Part shown: piece by piece, positions 35,982 to 45,203 of the stretch
How positions within the stretch are numbered: the first letter of the stretch is position 1
Layout of the letters: each line of letters starts with the position of its first letter
Assembly: GCF_002091955.1 (NCBI RefSeq)
Contig: NZ_MKKY01000084.1
Location: 62,001-126,000 of the forward strand
Reading direction: 5' to 3'
From: Rhodococcus sp. 1168
GTDB taxonomy: Bacteria; Actinomycetota; Actinomycetes; Mycobacteriales; Mycobacteriaceae
Length of the DNA stretch: 64,000 bases
The notes under the pieces: generated by a model
Told to the model about the DNA's origin: nothing
The model's database searches: none
The model's input: only the letters and a program-made list of their open reading frames with translations
Program-made: the position numbers and the translations under genes

Positions 35982-38111
35982 CGCGTCGATGATGCTGTCC
36001 TCGGACAGCAGAACCTCGAGCGCCGCGTCGCCCAGCGGGATGAAACTGTCCTTGCTCGCCACTCGGCGGACGATGCCGTCGAAGCCTGCGTCGGCCAGCG
36101 CCGCGATCACTCCTTCACCGACTCCGCCCGTTCTGCGAGTCTCGTCGACCACCAGAACGCGACCGGTCGCACGAGCATGATGTTCGATGTCCTCGATGGG
36201 TAGCGGAGCGATCCAGCGCATATCCACCACGCGTACACCGATGTCGACTTTTTCGAGATCCCGAGCACAGCGCAGGCTCATCGGGACACCGTTCCCGAAC
36301 GTGACGATCGTCAGATCGCGTCCCTCTCCGTACACCCGTGCGCGGCCGACCTCCGCAGGCTCGGTCGGATAGATGCTCATCCACTCCCCGTCACCGTCGA
36401 CGTGCAGATCTTTGGTGTGGTACAACGCAATCGGCTCGAGGAAAATGCACACCGCACCGTGGCGCATCGCTGCGTCGGCGCAGGCCAGCAACATCGCGGC
36501 GGCGTCGTCGGGCCGCGACGGCGACGCAACGACAATCCCGGGGATATCCCTCAGCGCTGCAACAGCATTGTCGTTGTGGAAGTGTCCTCCGAATCCCTTT
36601 TGATAGCCGTATGCAGCGATACGAACCACCATCGGGTTTCGGTATTGCCTATTGGAAAAGAACTGTAGTGTCGCCGCTTCACCCCGAATCTGATCGGCCG
36701 CGTTGTGCAGGTAGGCCAGGTACTGAATCTCCGCAATCGGTAACAACCCCGAAATACCTGCTCCCGCAGCGAGTCCGAGTACCGCCTGCTCATCGAGAAC
36801 GGTGTCGAACACACGCGCGGGCCCCACTCTGTCCAGCAACCCACGCGTGACGCCGTAGACTCCGCCCTTCCTGGCTACATCCTCACCGAACAGAACAGCC
36901 TGCCGATAGCGTTCGAGAACCTCGAGCAACGCTCGATTCACCGCCTGCGCCAACGTCAGCGGAGCCGCTGCCGCTGTTACCGGCGCAGACGACGTGGGGC
37001 CTGCCTGCGGTGCCGAGGCGATGTCGCGCATCATCTCCGAAAGCGGCTTCATCACCTCGGCCGCGGAACCGAGGTGCGGGAGTTCCGCGATCTCGCGTGC
37101 AGCCCCGATCACCTGAGCACGCTTGGCTTCGTAGCGCTCCAGCACGCCCTCGGCAGTGAGAGCGCCATTCTCGATCAACCATCGTGCCGTGCAGAGAACC
37201 GGATCTCGCGCATAGTCGGCGGAAATTTCCGAAGCTCCACGGTACGCAGATTCGACGTCGGATCCGGCGTGGCCCATCAAGCGGACGGTCCGCAGATGTA
37301 GAAAAGCCGGCTTGCGGTGCGTGCGCACCCAGGTCGCTGCTGCGGTCGCCGTCGCGAGAACTTCATGCAGCTCACTGCCGTCGGCATAGAAGTATTCGAG
37401 CCCTCGACGTTCGGCGAAGTTGGACGCAATCCAACCCGCCGGTGTCCGCACGCTGATTCCGATGCCGTTGTCCTCGCAGACGAACAGCAGCGGCAACGGC
37501 ACGCCCTGATAAGCCGAGTGGACAGCGGTATTGATAGCGCCCAGGGCCGTCGAATGGTTGGCCGACGCGTCGCCGAAACTGCAGACCACGACGGCGTCCT
37601 CGGGCCACGGTGAGGCCACACCGAGCTTTTTCGCTCGTGGAATCGAGAATGCGACGCCGACTGCGCGGGGAAGATGCGAGGCAATGGTCGAGGTCTGCGG
37701 AATGACGGCGAGATCGGCTCGGCCGAACACTTTGTGACGGCCACCGGACATCGGCTCGCTCGTCGCCGCGACGAGGCCTTCGAGGACGTCGCGTATCGGA
37801 TCGCTGCCACCGCCCTGACGTGCACGTTCGAGGTAGAAGGCTCCCGAGCGGTAGTGCAACAACGCCGGGTCCGTCGGTCGTAGTGCACCGGCAACCGCGG
37901 CGTTGCTCTCGTGTCCCGCGCTACCGATCGTGTAGAAACCACGGCCGATCGAGCGGAGCCAGCGCGCTGCGAGATCGAGATGTCTGCTGCCGAGCTGGGC
38001 GTCGAACAGCTCGAGGATACGGTCGGTCGTCGCTGACCGGCTCACCGCGCTACTGCCCGAGCAGAGGGAACCGATTCGATCCAGGAAGTGCTCGTCGATC
38101 GGTTCGGCCAT
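35937..38111 (-). CDS. Fused alpha-keto acid dehydrogenase E1 (alpha plus beta)
   Basis: A 724-residue thiamine-diphosphate enzyme joining the E1-alpha domain (residues about 1-350, TPP site GDASANHSTALGAINTA and FVCEDNGIGIS) to the E1-beta domain (residues about 395-715, LFGEDVARKGGVYGVTRGL, AEIQYLAYLHNAADQIRGE, VVDMRWIAPLP). It resembles branched-chain 2-oxo acid dehydrogenase E1. No E2 or E3 gene is adjacent. It starts 9 bases after the decayed dioxygenase and could be transcribed from the MAA operon, but a biosynthetic link is not evident. Overlaps alkU at its 3' end. Confidence 0.88.
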   Translation of the reverse strand: MAEPIDEHFLDRIGSLCSGSSAVSRSATTDRILELFDAQLGSRHLDLAARWLRSIGRGFYTIGSAGHESNAAVAGALRPTDPALLHYRSGAFYLERARQGGGSDPIRDVLEGLVAATSEPMSGGRHKVFGRADLAVIPQTSTIASHLPRAVGVAFSIPRAKKLGVASPWPEDAVVVCSFGDASANHSTALGAINTAVHSAYQGVPLPLLFVCEDNGIGISVRTPAGWIASNFAERRGLEYFYADGSELHEVLATATAAATWVRTHRKPAFLHLRTVRLMGHAGSDVESAYRGASEISADYARDPVLCTARWLIENGALTAEGVLERYEAKRAQVIGAAREIAELPHLGSAAEVMKPLSEMMRDIASAPQAGPTSSAPVTAAAAPLTLAQAVNRALLEVLERYRQAVLFGEDVARKGGVYGVTRGLLDRVGPARVFDTVLDEQAVLGLAAGAGISGLLPIAEIQYLAYLHNAADQIRGEAATLQFFSNRQYRNPMVVRIAAYGYQKGFGGHFHNDNAVAALRDIPGIVVASPSRPDDAAAMLLACADAAMRHGAVCIFLEPIALYHTKDLHVDGDGEWMSIYPTEPAEVGRARVYGEGRDLTIVTFGNGVPMSLRCARDLEKVDIGVRVVDMRWIAPLPIEDIEHHARATGRVLVVDETRRTGGVGEGVIAALADAGFDGIVRRVASKDSFIPLGDAALEVLLSEDSIIDASSRIFDGIDEGGEQ

Positions 38112-38119
38112 GGCTGATT

Positions 38120-38602
38120 CTAGCCATCGGTGCGATGGTCCACGACTTTCCCGAACAGTCCCCCTGTGCCCCAGCAGAAACGGCCTATCGGGATATGGTG
38201 CTCAACGCTCGGCGACCATTCCGCGGTGCATGACGCGGTCGCCGGTCCGGAAATCGGATGCACTCGGACGAGCGGATGCTTCGCTGACACATTCTCGAAT
38301 CCATCCAGTCCGGTCACCACGTGTGTGACGAACCGCCCGTCGATGTCGGCGCGGATCTCGGCAGGCAAGGTGTAATAGGCCCCGTACTGGTCGCTGAACA
38401 GCGTCCTTCGGTGAACATCAGCTCGCCGAAGGAACGAAGAAACGCAAGGAAACTGATTGTCGTCGATCTCGTGATCGGGCATGACTGCGACACCGTGCCG
38501 AGCGAGGAGCGTCGCGACCTCATCGACGTCTTCGGCAGTCAAACGGGCGGAATCGACTTCGGTGATGCGGACCCCGATGGGGTGCAGAAACTGGTGTTTC
38601 AT
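38120..38602 (-). pseudogene. Decayed TauD/TfdA-type 2-oxoglutarate dioxygenase
   Basis: The ATG at 38602 overlaps the mysD stop as ATGA. The frame reads a normal TauD start (VRITEVDSARL, LLARHGVAVMPDHEIDDNQF), but then the homology moves to the next frame (FLAFLRSFGELMFTEG). About 80-100 residues including the iron-binding HxD are missing before TLFSDQYGAYYTLPAEIRA, VTHVVTGLDGF and HPLVRVHPISG. The C-terminal iron-binding HR region (DRVMHRGMVAER, then a stop, then DRPFLLGHRGTVRES) again lies in another frame. So there is at least one large deletion, two frameshifts and one stop. It was probably a tailoring oxygenase of the MAA operon. Confidence 0.85.
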
Positions 38603-39636
38603 CGGTTCCCCTCGGCTATCGCCAGGGCGAACAGTTCGTCGAGGGGAATGCCTGCCGCCGCGGCCATGACGGCGATGACACTGCTCGGGGAGTACGAGCA
38701 GTAGAGACCGGCTTCGAGGAACCACGGGTTTCCGTCTCGATCGATGCGGAAATCGAACAGGCTGTACTGACGGCACCCGAGCGCAACGTGGCATGCCCTG
38801 GCGGCATCGAAGACTTTCTCGGTGATGGGATCGTCGCTCTCGACTATCCAGGCGCGTGTGGCCTCCTTGGCAACGAGGTACAGCTCACCGTCGTCGGTCC
38901 GGTCGAGCTTGTCGGCGCGGCCACGGATCGGGTTCGACACCTCGTCGACGGCGTACTCCTCCAACGGGAGGCACACCAGGTCGCCGTCGCGGACGATGAT
39001 CCCGCAGCGCACCTCGCGGCCCAATTCGATGTACGACTCGATGAGTGCCGATTGCGAGTACTGCAACGCCTCGTTCACGGCGGCGTCGAGTTCGGTCGGA
39101 TCGCGAACCAGTGTCACACCCATCGAATTATCGGAATCGACGGGCTTGACCACGACCGGCACCATGGCTCTCGAAGATTCTGTTTTTCTCGGGTCGTGGC
39201 GGGAAACGAGAACCCCGTCGGGAACGGCGACGCCGGCTGCCGCGACGATAGCCCGGGCACTGTTCTTCTCTGCCGTCATCGCCATCACTTCGGGCCGGTT
39301 CCCCACGTACGGAATGCCGAGCAGTTCGAACAGTGAGCGGTACGTTGTCATCCCGGGTCGGCAGAACATTTGGGGAACAACGACGTCGATATGCCAGGTG
39401 GATATCTGCGAAATTGCATGACTCAGCGACATAGGTTGAGCTGCTTCGACACTCGACGACTCGATGCTTTCCGGAAAGCGCCAGCACCCGTCCGGGGTGA
39501 CGAACGCGATCCGAAGACTGTAGGCCGGGTTCTCGGCGAACGCATCGAGGAATCCACCGGCGTAGACGCGCGACAGATCGGCGTTGAAGTCGTCGACTGC
39601 CGAGCCCGCAAGGACCAGTACCGATGTCGGTGACAT
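38599..39636 (-). CDS. mysD: D-Ala-D-Ala ligase-like MAA synthetase
   Basis: A 345-residue ATP-grasp enzyme of the D-Ala-D-Ala ligase type. Visible are PYVGNRPEVMAMTAEKNSAR, VVKPVDSDNSMGVTLV (ATP lysine), ALIESYIELGREVRCGII and FDFRIDRDGNPWFLEAG (metal site). In the MAA pathway MysD condenses mycosporine-glycine with a second amino acid (Ser, Thr or Ala) to give a disubstituted imino-mycosporine such as shinorine. Assignment rests on family plus neighbours mysA-C. The ATG at 39636 shares one base with the mysC stop. Confidence 0.85.
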   Translation of the reverse strand: MSPTSVLVLAGSAVDDFNADLSRVYAGGFLDAFAENPAYSLRIAFVTPDGCWRFPESIESSSVEAAQPMSLSHAISQISTWHIDVVVPQMFCRPGMTTYRSLFELLGIPYVGNRPEVMAMTAEKNSARAIVAAAGVAVPDGVLVSRHDPRKTESSRAMVPVVVKPVDSDNSMGVTLVRDPTELDAAVNEALQYSQSALIESYIELGREVRCGIIVRDGDLVCLPLEEYAVDEVSNPIRGRADKLDRTDDGELYLVAKEATRAWIVESDDPITEKVFDAARACHVALGCRQYSLFDFRIDRDGNPWFLEAGLYCSYSPSSVIAVMAAAAGIPLDELFALAIAEGNR

Positions 39637-40934
39637 CAGTCCCCTCCGTTCTCGACGAGTTTGCCGATGTTGAAATCTATTCGCGTCCAACCTCGCCCGG
39701 ACTTCAGGTTCTTGAGCAGCAGCGAAGGGATCTGCAGGTGATGAACCAACAGGTAGGGCAACGGGTCCCAACGTTCGTACACCGCATCGGTTCCGCCGAG
39801 AATCACTCGGAGTCGATGCCGGCGCTGCGGCTCGGTGAGCAGCCGCCACAGTTCGTGATAAATCCAGTACGTCGGACGTGAGGACTGGGTGGGTTCGACG
39901 ACCGAGTGACCGTCCTCGAGGTACGCAGCAGCGAGTTCCGGGTGGTCGTAGAACATGCTGATTGCCGAGTGCGTGCGCGGATTGCATTCGATCGCGTAGA
40001 CCTGCCCGTCCGATGCCTCGATGAAATCGAAGGACAACTGACCGGTGACACCGAGCGCCTTCACGAATGTCTCTACCCAGGACCGGATCTCGGGCTGGTC
40101 GATCATCTCGTAGTTGACCTGGAATGCCGAGGACTCGCAGCATGCGTAGACCTGCAGCGCGCCGTTGCGCACGGTTCCGTGGGTGCAGTACTCCTGGCCG
40201 GAGATGAACTCCTGCAGTATCCACGGGTCGCCCTCGTCAAGGCCGAGGCTGCGCGCGAAAGCAGCATTCCGCTCCGGGGTGCTCTGGGACAGGCGTGTCA
40301 GATCCATACGCCCGACGGGGTTGTAGGCAATACGTTTGAGGATGTACTCACGCCCCGGAGCGAAATCGAACGTCTCGATCTGCCGCGAATCGGTAATTCG
40401 CTCCCAGTGCGGAACCCGAAGTCCCATCGACTCCGCCATCGCCGAGAATTGCGATTTGTCGTCGAGCATGCGCACGGTCTCGGAGTCTGCGTGCACGACT
40501 TCGCAGTATCCGTCGAGTATCTTCCGCGCGTCAGCGTCGTGAATACTCGCCGCTGGACTCGCCACCGGAACGAAGACGTCGACACCTTCTCGGACGACCA
40601 CGTCGCGCAAGGCTTTCGCGTACCCGGGGTCGGTGGGCTCCGGCACGCAGTAGAAGCGATCGACTGCCCGAGAGAACCGATGTCCGGTGAACCGATACTT
40701 GGGTGATTCGACGAGGACTACTCGATGACCTGCCAGGTGGAACGACCGGGCCAGTTGGAGTGCCTTGGTCATTTTTCCACCGCTGATCAGAATTGTCCGG
40801 CTCGATGAACCCTGTGCGTCGAAGGGCGGATCGAATCGCCTGACAAGGGCATAACCCACCACGGCAAGGTCGAGTGGCAGCGTGGCGAGCAAACCTGCCA
40901 AGGCCCCGACCGTGCGTACCGTCGACGACGCCAT
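39636..40934 (-). CDS. mysC: ATP-grasp mycosporine-glycine synthase
   Basis: A 432-residue ATP-grasp protein. An N-terminal hydrophobic segment (residues about 10-30) precedes ILISGGKMTKALQLARSFHLAGH, then the ATP-grasp core (EYILKRIAYN, PWILQEFISGQEYCTHGTV, LSFDFIEASDGQVYAIECNP, RTHSAISMFYDHPELA). MysC activates 4-deoxygadusol with ATP and joins glycine to give mycosporine-glycine. The N-terminal hydrophobic stretch and the RTHSAIS motif are family features. It follows mysB by five bases. Confidence 0.88.
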   Translation of the reverse strand: MASSTVRTVGALAGLLATLPLDLAVVGYALVRRFDPPFDAQGSSSRTILISGGKMTKALQLARSFHLAGHRVVLVESPKYRFTGHRFSRAVDRFYCVPEPTDPGYAKALRDVVVREGVDVFVPVASPAASIHDADARKILDGYCEVVHADSETVRMLDDKSQFSAMAESMGLRVPHWERITDSRQIETFDFAPGREYILKRIAYNPVGRMDLTRLSQSTPERNAAFARSLGLDEGDPWILQEFISGQEYCTHGTVRNGALQVYACCESSAFQVNYEMIDQPEIRSWVETFVKALGVTGQLSFDFIEASDGQVYAIECNPRTHSAISMFYDHPELAAAYLEDGHSVVEPTQSSRPTYWIYHELWRLLTEPQRRHRLRVILGGTDAVYERWDPLPYLLVHHLQIPSLLLKNLKSGRGWTRIDFNIGKLVENGGD

Positions 40935-40939
40935 TCCCG

Positions 40940-41758
40940 CTACCTCGATATCCGTCGAACGAGAGTCACGCCGTCTCGTAACGGCAGCAGGACCTGCTGG
41001 ACGCGAGGGTCGCCGGCGATATAGCTGTTGAAGTCCGCGATCGCGTCACCGTTTGCGGTCCGACCGTCCGCGGGCGCGTAGGGCTGCCCTTGCATCAACG
41101 TGTTGTCCACGACGATGACTGCGTTCGCGGCCAGCAGATCGGTGTCGAGCAGCATTCGGTAGTAGTCGAGGTATCCGGTTTTGTCGGCATCGATGAATAC
41201 GAGGTCGAAGGGATGCGAGGTTCCGTCGAGTCGACGCAGAGTCTCCGAGGCCGGACCGACTTCGACGACGATGCGCGCACCCGCTGCCGACTCTGCAAAG
41301 CTTCTCCGCGCGAAGTCGGCCACGTACTCGTCGATCTCACAGGCCACCACTTCCCCGTGCGGCGGGAGAGCCTCGGCCATGGCCAGCGCGGAATAGCCGG
41401 TGAACATGCCGATCTCGAGCACTCGCGTTGCGCCGGTCATGTGCACCAGGAACTTCAGCAACTGGCCCTCGACCTGCCCGGACAACATTTCCTGCTCCAC
41501 TGGCCGCGAAGCCCAGTCTGCAGTATGCGTCCGCTGCGACAACGCTGCCAGCGCCGGAGACTCTTGGGTGGTGCAGCGTTCGAGATACGGATCCAGCCCC
41601 GTGGCCAGATCTCGCATCCGGGTGATCCGGTTCATCAGCTCGGGGGGAATCGACGCCACATCTGCCAGCAGTTCGGTCACCTCCCGCAATTCCGCGGCAA
41701 GGATGGTCGACGGTGTGACCGGCCGCTTCTGTTCTGTGCGGGAGTCGATGTCGCTCAC
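40940..41758 (-). CDS. mysB: O-methyltransferase of 4-deoxygadusol synthesis
   Basis: A 272-residue class I SAM methyltransferase of the caffeoyl-CoA-OMT-like family ([55 protein letters not shown]). It acts with MysA to make 4-deoxygadusol. GTG 41758 overlaps the mysA stop as GTGA; the longer open frame upstream is shadow of mysA. Confidence 0.9.
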   Translation of the reverse strand: MSDIDSRTEQKRPVTPSTILAAELREVTELLADVASIPPELMNRITRMRDLATGLDPYLERCTTQESPALAALSQRTHTADWASRPVEQEMLSGQVEGQLLKFLVHMTGATRVLEIGMFTGYSALAMAEALPPHGEVVACEIDEYVADFARRSFAESAAGARIVVEVGPASETLRRLDGTSHPFDLVFIDADKTGYLDYYRMLLDTDLLAANAVIVVDNTLMQGQPYAPADGRTANGDAIADFNSYIAGDPRVQQVLLPLRDGVTLVRRISR

Positions 41759-42969
41759 AGACTCTGAGCGGAGGTGAACATGTCTACTCCGTCTCCGCCG
41801 CGGTCGAAGTCCAAGCAGATCTTCTTGTGCAACGTCAACACGTCGGCGAGCTCTTCCGTCGTCACATCGTTCAGGAATCGGCACGCTCCGATCGGGTCGG
41901 GAACTGCGGCACGTAGAATGCCATCGCGAGTCTTGAGGATCGAATTGGTTGCCTCGGAGAGTAATTCGGGCGTCAGGTAGCCACTGTCGAGCGCGAGGCC
42001 GAGGCGGGACATGGCCCCGAGTACTCGATCGCGCTCCTCGGAGGTAATGTGCCCGCGCTGCTCGGCGAGAGTGGTCGACAACGCCATATCGATATTGATC
42101 GCATGTCCGTGGAAGAACGGCGCCGGTGGCGTCAATTCCAGCGTCGGACTCCAGGTGTGGCCGAAGGCGATGACGCGGTCCAGTTCGATCTCGTGCAGAT
42201 TCGGCGCCTCGAGTTCGAGCATGGTGTCGATGGCCTGATACGTCAGAGCGTCTGCGACAGCACGTAATTCGGGTGTCCCATCGAGGTGCCCGAATCTGGT
42301 GCGCAGTAGCTCCGGACCGTGTTCGTCGAGCATGTCGAAAATTGCACTGTTACCCACGACGGAGATCTTGATCAACTCCGCCATGCCGTTGCGGACCTGA
42401 TCTTCGGGCAGCGTACGGAGGAAAGAAAAGTCCAGCAGGACCTTCTGCGAAGCGTGGTACGCGCCCAGCCGATTCTTGTGCTTTCCAAAATTCACGGCGA
42501 CCTTGATGGACACGCTTGCATCGATCAGCCCGATCAGTGTCGTCGGAATTCTGATGTACGGGGTGTTGCGCCGGTAGCTTGCGCACGCGTACCCGGCGAC
42601 GTCGGTAGTGAGCCCGCCACCGACGACCAGGACCGGTTCGGTGCGCACGAGCCCGAACCTGTCGAATTCGCCCAGGATCTGCTCGAACGTCTCGAGTGAC
42701 TTGGCGGTCTCGGCGATCTTCACCGGCAGCACGGTCAAGGCAATGTCGTGATGCTCGAAGTACGCGCGGATCTGCTCTCCGTAGATCGCGTAGACGACCT
42801 CGTCGACAACCATGAGCACCCGCCCGTACGGCCGGTAGCTGTCCGCCAATTCCGTATTGCCTACCGAGAAAACACCGTCCACGTAGAGAAGGTCGTACTC
42901 GATCTTCTCGTATCCCTCGACGTGGAAGGCACGTTCGGTTGCAGTGACCTGCGCTTGCAAGGAACTCAT
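41755..42969 (-). CDS. mysA: Sedoheptulose-7-phosphate cyclase (desmethyl-4-deoxygadusol synthase)
   Basis: A 404-residue enzyme of the dehydroquinate-synthase superfamily. The NAD-binding [20 protein letters not shown], the metal/substrate segments [18 protein letters not shown] and [13 protein letters not shown], and the later HTWSPTLE and [11 protein letters not shown] are visible. The size and KHKNRLG motif fit sugar phosphate cyclases acting on sedoheptulose 7-phosphate rather than DAHP. EEVS (aminocyclitol pathways) is the alternative within this group; the adjoining mysB, mysC and mysD favour the gadusol branch. Its ATG overlaps the upstream HAD gene stop as ATGA. Confidence 0.9.
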   Translation of the reverse strand: MSSLQAQVTATERAFHVEGYEKIEYDLLYVDGVFSVGNTELADSYRPYGRVLMVVDEVVYAIYGEQIRAYFEHHDIALTVLPVKIAETAKSLETFEQILGEFDRFGLVRTEPVLVVGGGLTTDVAGYACASYRRNTPYIRIPTTLIGLIDASVSIKVAVNFGKHKNRLGAYHASQKVLLDFSFLRTLPEDQVRNGMAELIKISVVGNSAIFDMLDEHGPELLRTRFGHLDGTPELRAVADALTYQAIDTMLELEAPNLHEIELDRVIAFGHTWSPTLELTPPAPFFHGHAINIDMALSTTLAEQRGHITSEERDRVLGAMSRLGLALDSGYLTPELLSEATNSILKTRDGILRAAVPDPIGACRFLNDVTTEELADVLTLHKKICLDFDRGGDGVDMFTSAQSL

Positions 42970-43634
42970 CGGTTGGCTTCGGTCAGCGAGCGGAGCCGAT
43001 CCGCGTCGAGATGATCGACGGTTTCCACCGCCGCGGAGAAGTCGCCCCCTACCGTGTTCGCGTTGGGGAACGCGACGCAGCGAACGTGTGCAGCAATAGC
43101 AGCGGCGACGCCACCGACATTGTCCTCGATAGCAACGCAGTTCCTGGCGTTCTCGCCGAGGCGTCCGAGGGCGAACATGTACGCCGCCCGATCCGGCTTG
43201 CCCTGCGAGACACTCGCGGAATCGACTACGACGTCGAACAAGTCGACGTCGACAGCCGTCAGAGCACCGAGCAATGCGTTGACGTTTTCCGGGGAAGTGG
43301 TGGTCACCAGTCCGACCTTGATGTCGTGCTTCTTGGCATGCGCGATCGTGTCGACGACGCCTGGGCGTGGGTCGACGTAGGAGTTGGCCAGCAGCTTCTG
43401 AAAGATCTCCGACTTCGTGGAATGCACTGCCGCGGAATCGACTTCCTCACCGCGGGAGTGTGCATATTCGGCGATGCGAGCGGCACCGCCGTTGCTCGCC
43501 AGCATTTCGATGTAGTCCTGACGCTCCCAGGTCCAGCCGAGATCGTGGGCGACGAAGGCGTCGTTGAATGCTTGTCGTTGAATTTCGGACGTATCGGCGA
43601 GTGTGCTGATCGAACCGAACAGGATGGCAGCCAT
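42966..43634 (-). CDS. HAD superfamily protein lacking the nucleophile Asp
   Basis: A 222-residue protein of the beta-phosphoglucomutase/CbbY type and first gene of the MAA operon. Motif I, normally FDMDGVLxDT, reads [10 protein letters not shown]: both catalytic aspartates are absent. Motif II (LVTTTS), motif III (GKPDRAAY) and motif IV ([10 protein letters not shown]) are kept, as is the cap domain. So it is either a phosphatase working differently or a binding/regulatory protein. ATG 43634 has GGAAGG upstream. Its strict coupling to mysA suggests a role with the sugar-phosphate substrate (inference). Confidence 0.83.
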   Translation of the reverse strand: MAAILFGSISTLADTSEIQRQAFNDAFVAHDLGWTWERQDYIEMLASNGGAARIAEYAHSRGEEVDSAAVHSTKSEIFQKLLANSYVDPRPGVVDTIAHAKKHDIKVGLVTTTSPENVNALLGALTAVDVDLFDVVVDSASVSQGKPDRAAYMFALGRLGENARNCVAIEDNVGGVAAAIAAHVRCVAFPNANTVGGDFSAAVETVDHLDADRLRSLTEANR

Positions 43635-43716
43635 CGGGTTCCTTCCGCGGAATGTGGTGACGTGCTTGGGACTTGTTGCCAGTGTGGTGACGGCGAGTGT
43701 CATCCAGTCAGGCGCG

Positions 43717-43735
43717 GTTATCACAAATGAATAAC
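43717..43735. promoter_or_regulatory. Palindrome in the MAA operon promoter region
   Basis: GTTAT (43717-43721) and ATAAC (43731-43735) are inverted arms 9 bases apart in an AT-rich patch, about 80 bases before the HAD start and 110 bases before the divergent SDR gene. It may be an operator or overlap the promoter; the arms are short. Confidence 0.3.
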
Positions 43736-43847
43736 GGAAAGTAACAGAACGGTCACGCTGTTCGTCGAGGCGGGGGCGATCGACCAGGTTCTGTCTGAAC
43801 TCCGAATTTCTGGGTATCGCGGCGTCCTACGGAAAGAGGTTCTCACC

Positions 43848-44903
43848 ATGAGAGTGCTGGTCACTGGTGCCACCGGTTACATCGGGTCCCGGCTCGTCCC
43901 TGCCCTGCTCGACGCCGACCACGAGGTGGTCGCGGCCATGCGCGACCCGGACAAGAAGTCTTCCTTCGCATGGGGCGATCGGGTCGACACGGCCCGGTTC
44001 GACCTCGACGATCACGACACCTTCGACACCGCAACGGCCGGTGTCGACGCAGTCGTCTACCTGGTCCATTCGATGGATGAGGGCGATTTCGTCCGCAAGG
44101 ATGCAGAGGCAGCAGAGCGCATGGCAGCGGCCGCCGAAAAGAACGGCGTCGACCGAATCGTCTATGTGTCCGGCCTGATTCCGGACGACGGTACCGAGTT
44201 GTCCGATCACTTGCGTTCGCGTTTGCAGGTGGAGGAGATCTTTCTGGCCAGCTCCGTCGATGCAACAGTGTTGCGGGCCGCGATCATCCTGGGGTCGGGA
44301 TCGACGTCCTTCGAACTGGTACGACGAATGACCGAGCGCCTGCCAGTCACACCCGTTCCGACGTGGATGAATCGAAAAGTCCAACCGATCGCAGTAGCCG
44401 ATGTGGTGCGGATAGTTGCTGCATCACTCCGACCGGAACCCACCACCGGATCGTTCGACATCGGTGGCGAAGAGGTGCTGACGTATCCGGAACTACTGGG
44501 CACCTATGCCCGTGTCGCCGGCCTACGTCGTCCCAGAATCCCAGTACCGTTCGCTCCCGTTTCACTCGTAGGCAAAGCCGTTGCAGCAACTACCCGAATG
44601 CCCGAAGGCACGGTGAGCTCGCTGGTCGAGAGCCTCACCCATGAGATGACCGTTCGGCGAGGTAATGCGGCGACAGCCGAGTTCGCGGACCCGAATCGGC
44701 CTCTCATCGGGTTGACCGAATCGATCGAACGCTCCATCACCGAGTCGTCTCGGAGCGGAACGGAAGCCGACATCGATCCGCAGAAGGCAGCGGATACGGA
44801 CCCTTCGTGGGCCGGGGGTGTAGTGAGCCTGCAAGACGGTACGATCCGCCATCGCCCGACCGGACGCATTTCGCGTCTCGCGTTGGGTACCAAACGAAAC
44901 TAG
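43848..44903 (+). CDS. NAD(P)-binding atypical SDR protein
   Basis: A 351-residue Rossmann protein: [22 protein letters not shown] at the start, then [10 protein letters not shown] and [21 protein letters not shown], features of the atypical SDR group that includes NmrA-like and DUF2867-linked sugar epimerase-like proteins. The canonical YxxxK is not obvious, so redox activity is uncertain. ATG 43848 has AAAGAGG upstream. Divergent from the MAA operon; a functional link is not shown. Confidence 0.82.
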   Translation: MRVLVTGATGYIGSRLVPALLDADHEVVAAMRDPDKKSSFAWGDRVDTARFDLDDHDTFDTATAGVDAVVYLVHSMDEGDFVRKDAEAAERMAAAAEKNGVDRIVYVSGLIPDDGTELSDHLRSRLQVEEIFLASSVDATVLRAAIILGSGSTSFELVRRMTERLPVTPVPTWMNRKVQPIAVADVVRIVAASLRPEPTTGSFDIGGEEVLTYPELLGTYARVAGLRRPRIPVPFAPVSLVGKAVAATTRMPEGTVSSLVESLTHEMTVRRGNAATAEFADPNRPLIGLTESIERSITESSRSGTEADIDPQKAADTDPSWAGGVVSLQDGTIRHRPTGRISRLALGTKRN

Positions 44904-45203
44904 GACTGCCCGATGGCCGTCTCCACCCAATTCACTCGGCCGCGAGTCTCGAAAGGATTGCGGCCGCCATCATCGACAAGCCAGGTCGCCTCGAATCCTC
45001 GCTCACGGAACAACTGGAGCCGCGCTCAGCAGCATGTCCTCCCGAGCCGTGCTCTTACTTGCCATCGACACCTCCTATCGTTTGTGGGATTGTAGGCTCG
45101 GTCGTGATTCGATCTCGGGATCGATTGTCCTGTCGCGCAGCCAATCGTAAGCGGCACAGTGGTTTCGAAGAACCCCTGTGCCGCCCGTAGTCAAGTGAGA
45201 GTC
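44904..45203. other. 300-base intergenic region with a terminator
   Basis: This gap lies between the convergent SDR and secreted-protein genes. Apart from the hairpin at 45151-45184 I see no gene, tRNA or repeat; short frames present have no ribosome site or conserved features. Confidence 0.6.
45151..45184 (-). terminator. Hairpin terminator
   Basis: Arms 45151-45159 and 45176-45184 pair perfectly over nine bases; after one mismatch 45161-45164 pairs with 45171-45174, closing a 6-base loop. It lies 20 bases downstream of the minus-strand secreted-protein stop. T runs are weak on both strands, so it may act in both directions. Confidence 0.65.

Noticed and set aside
41755..42969. Cyclase as dehydroquinate synthase or as EEVS of an aminocyclitol (validamycin-type) pathway
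   Set aside because: Length and the KHKNRLG region do not fit AroB, and no aminotransferase, kinase or pseudoglycosyltransferase is nearby; mysB, mysC and mysD neighbours favour the gadusol branch.
44904..45203. Possible tRNA or small gene in the gap
   Set aside because: No cloverleaf or T-loop consensus found; short frames lack ribosome sites. Only a terminator hairpin is supported.
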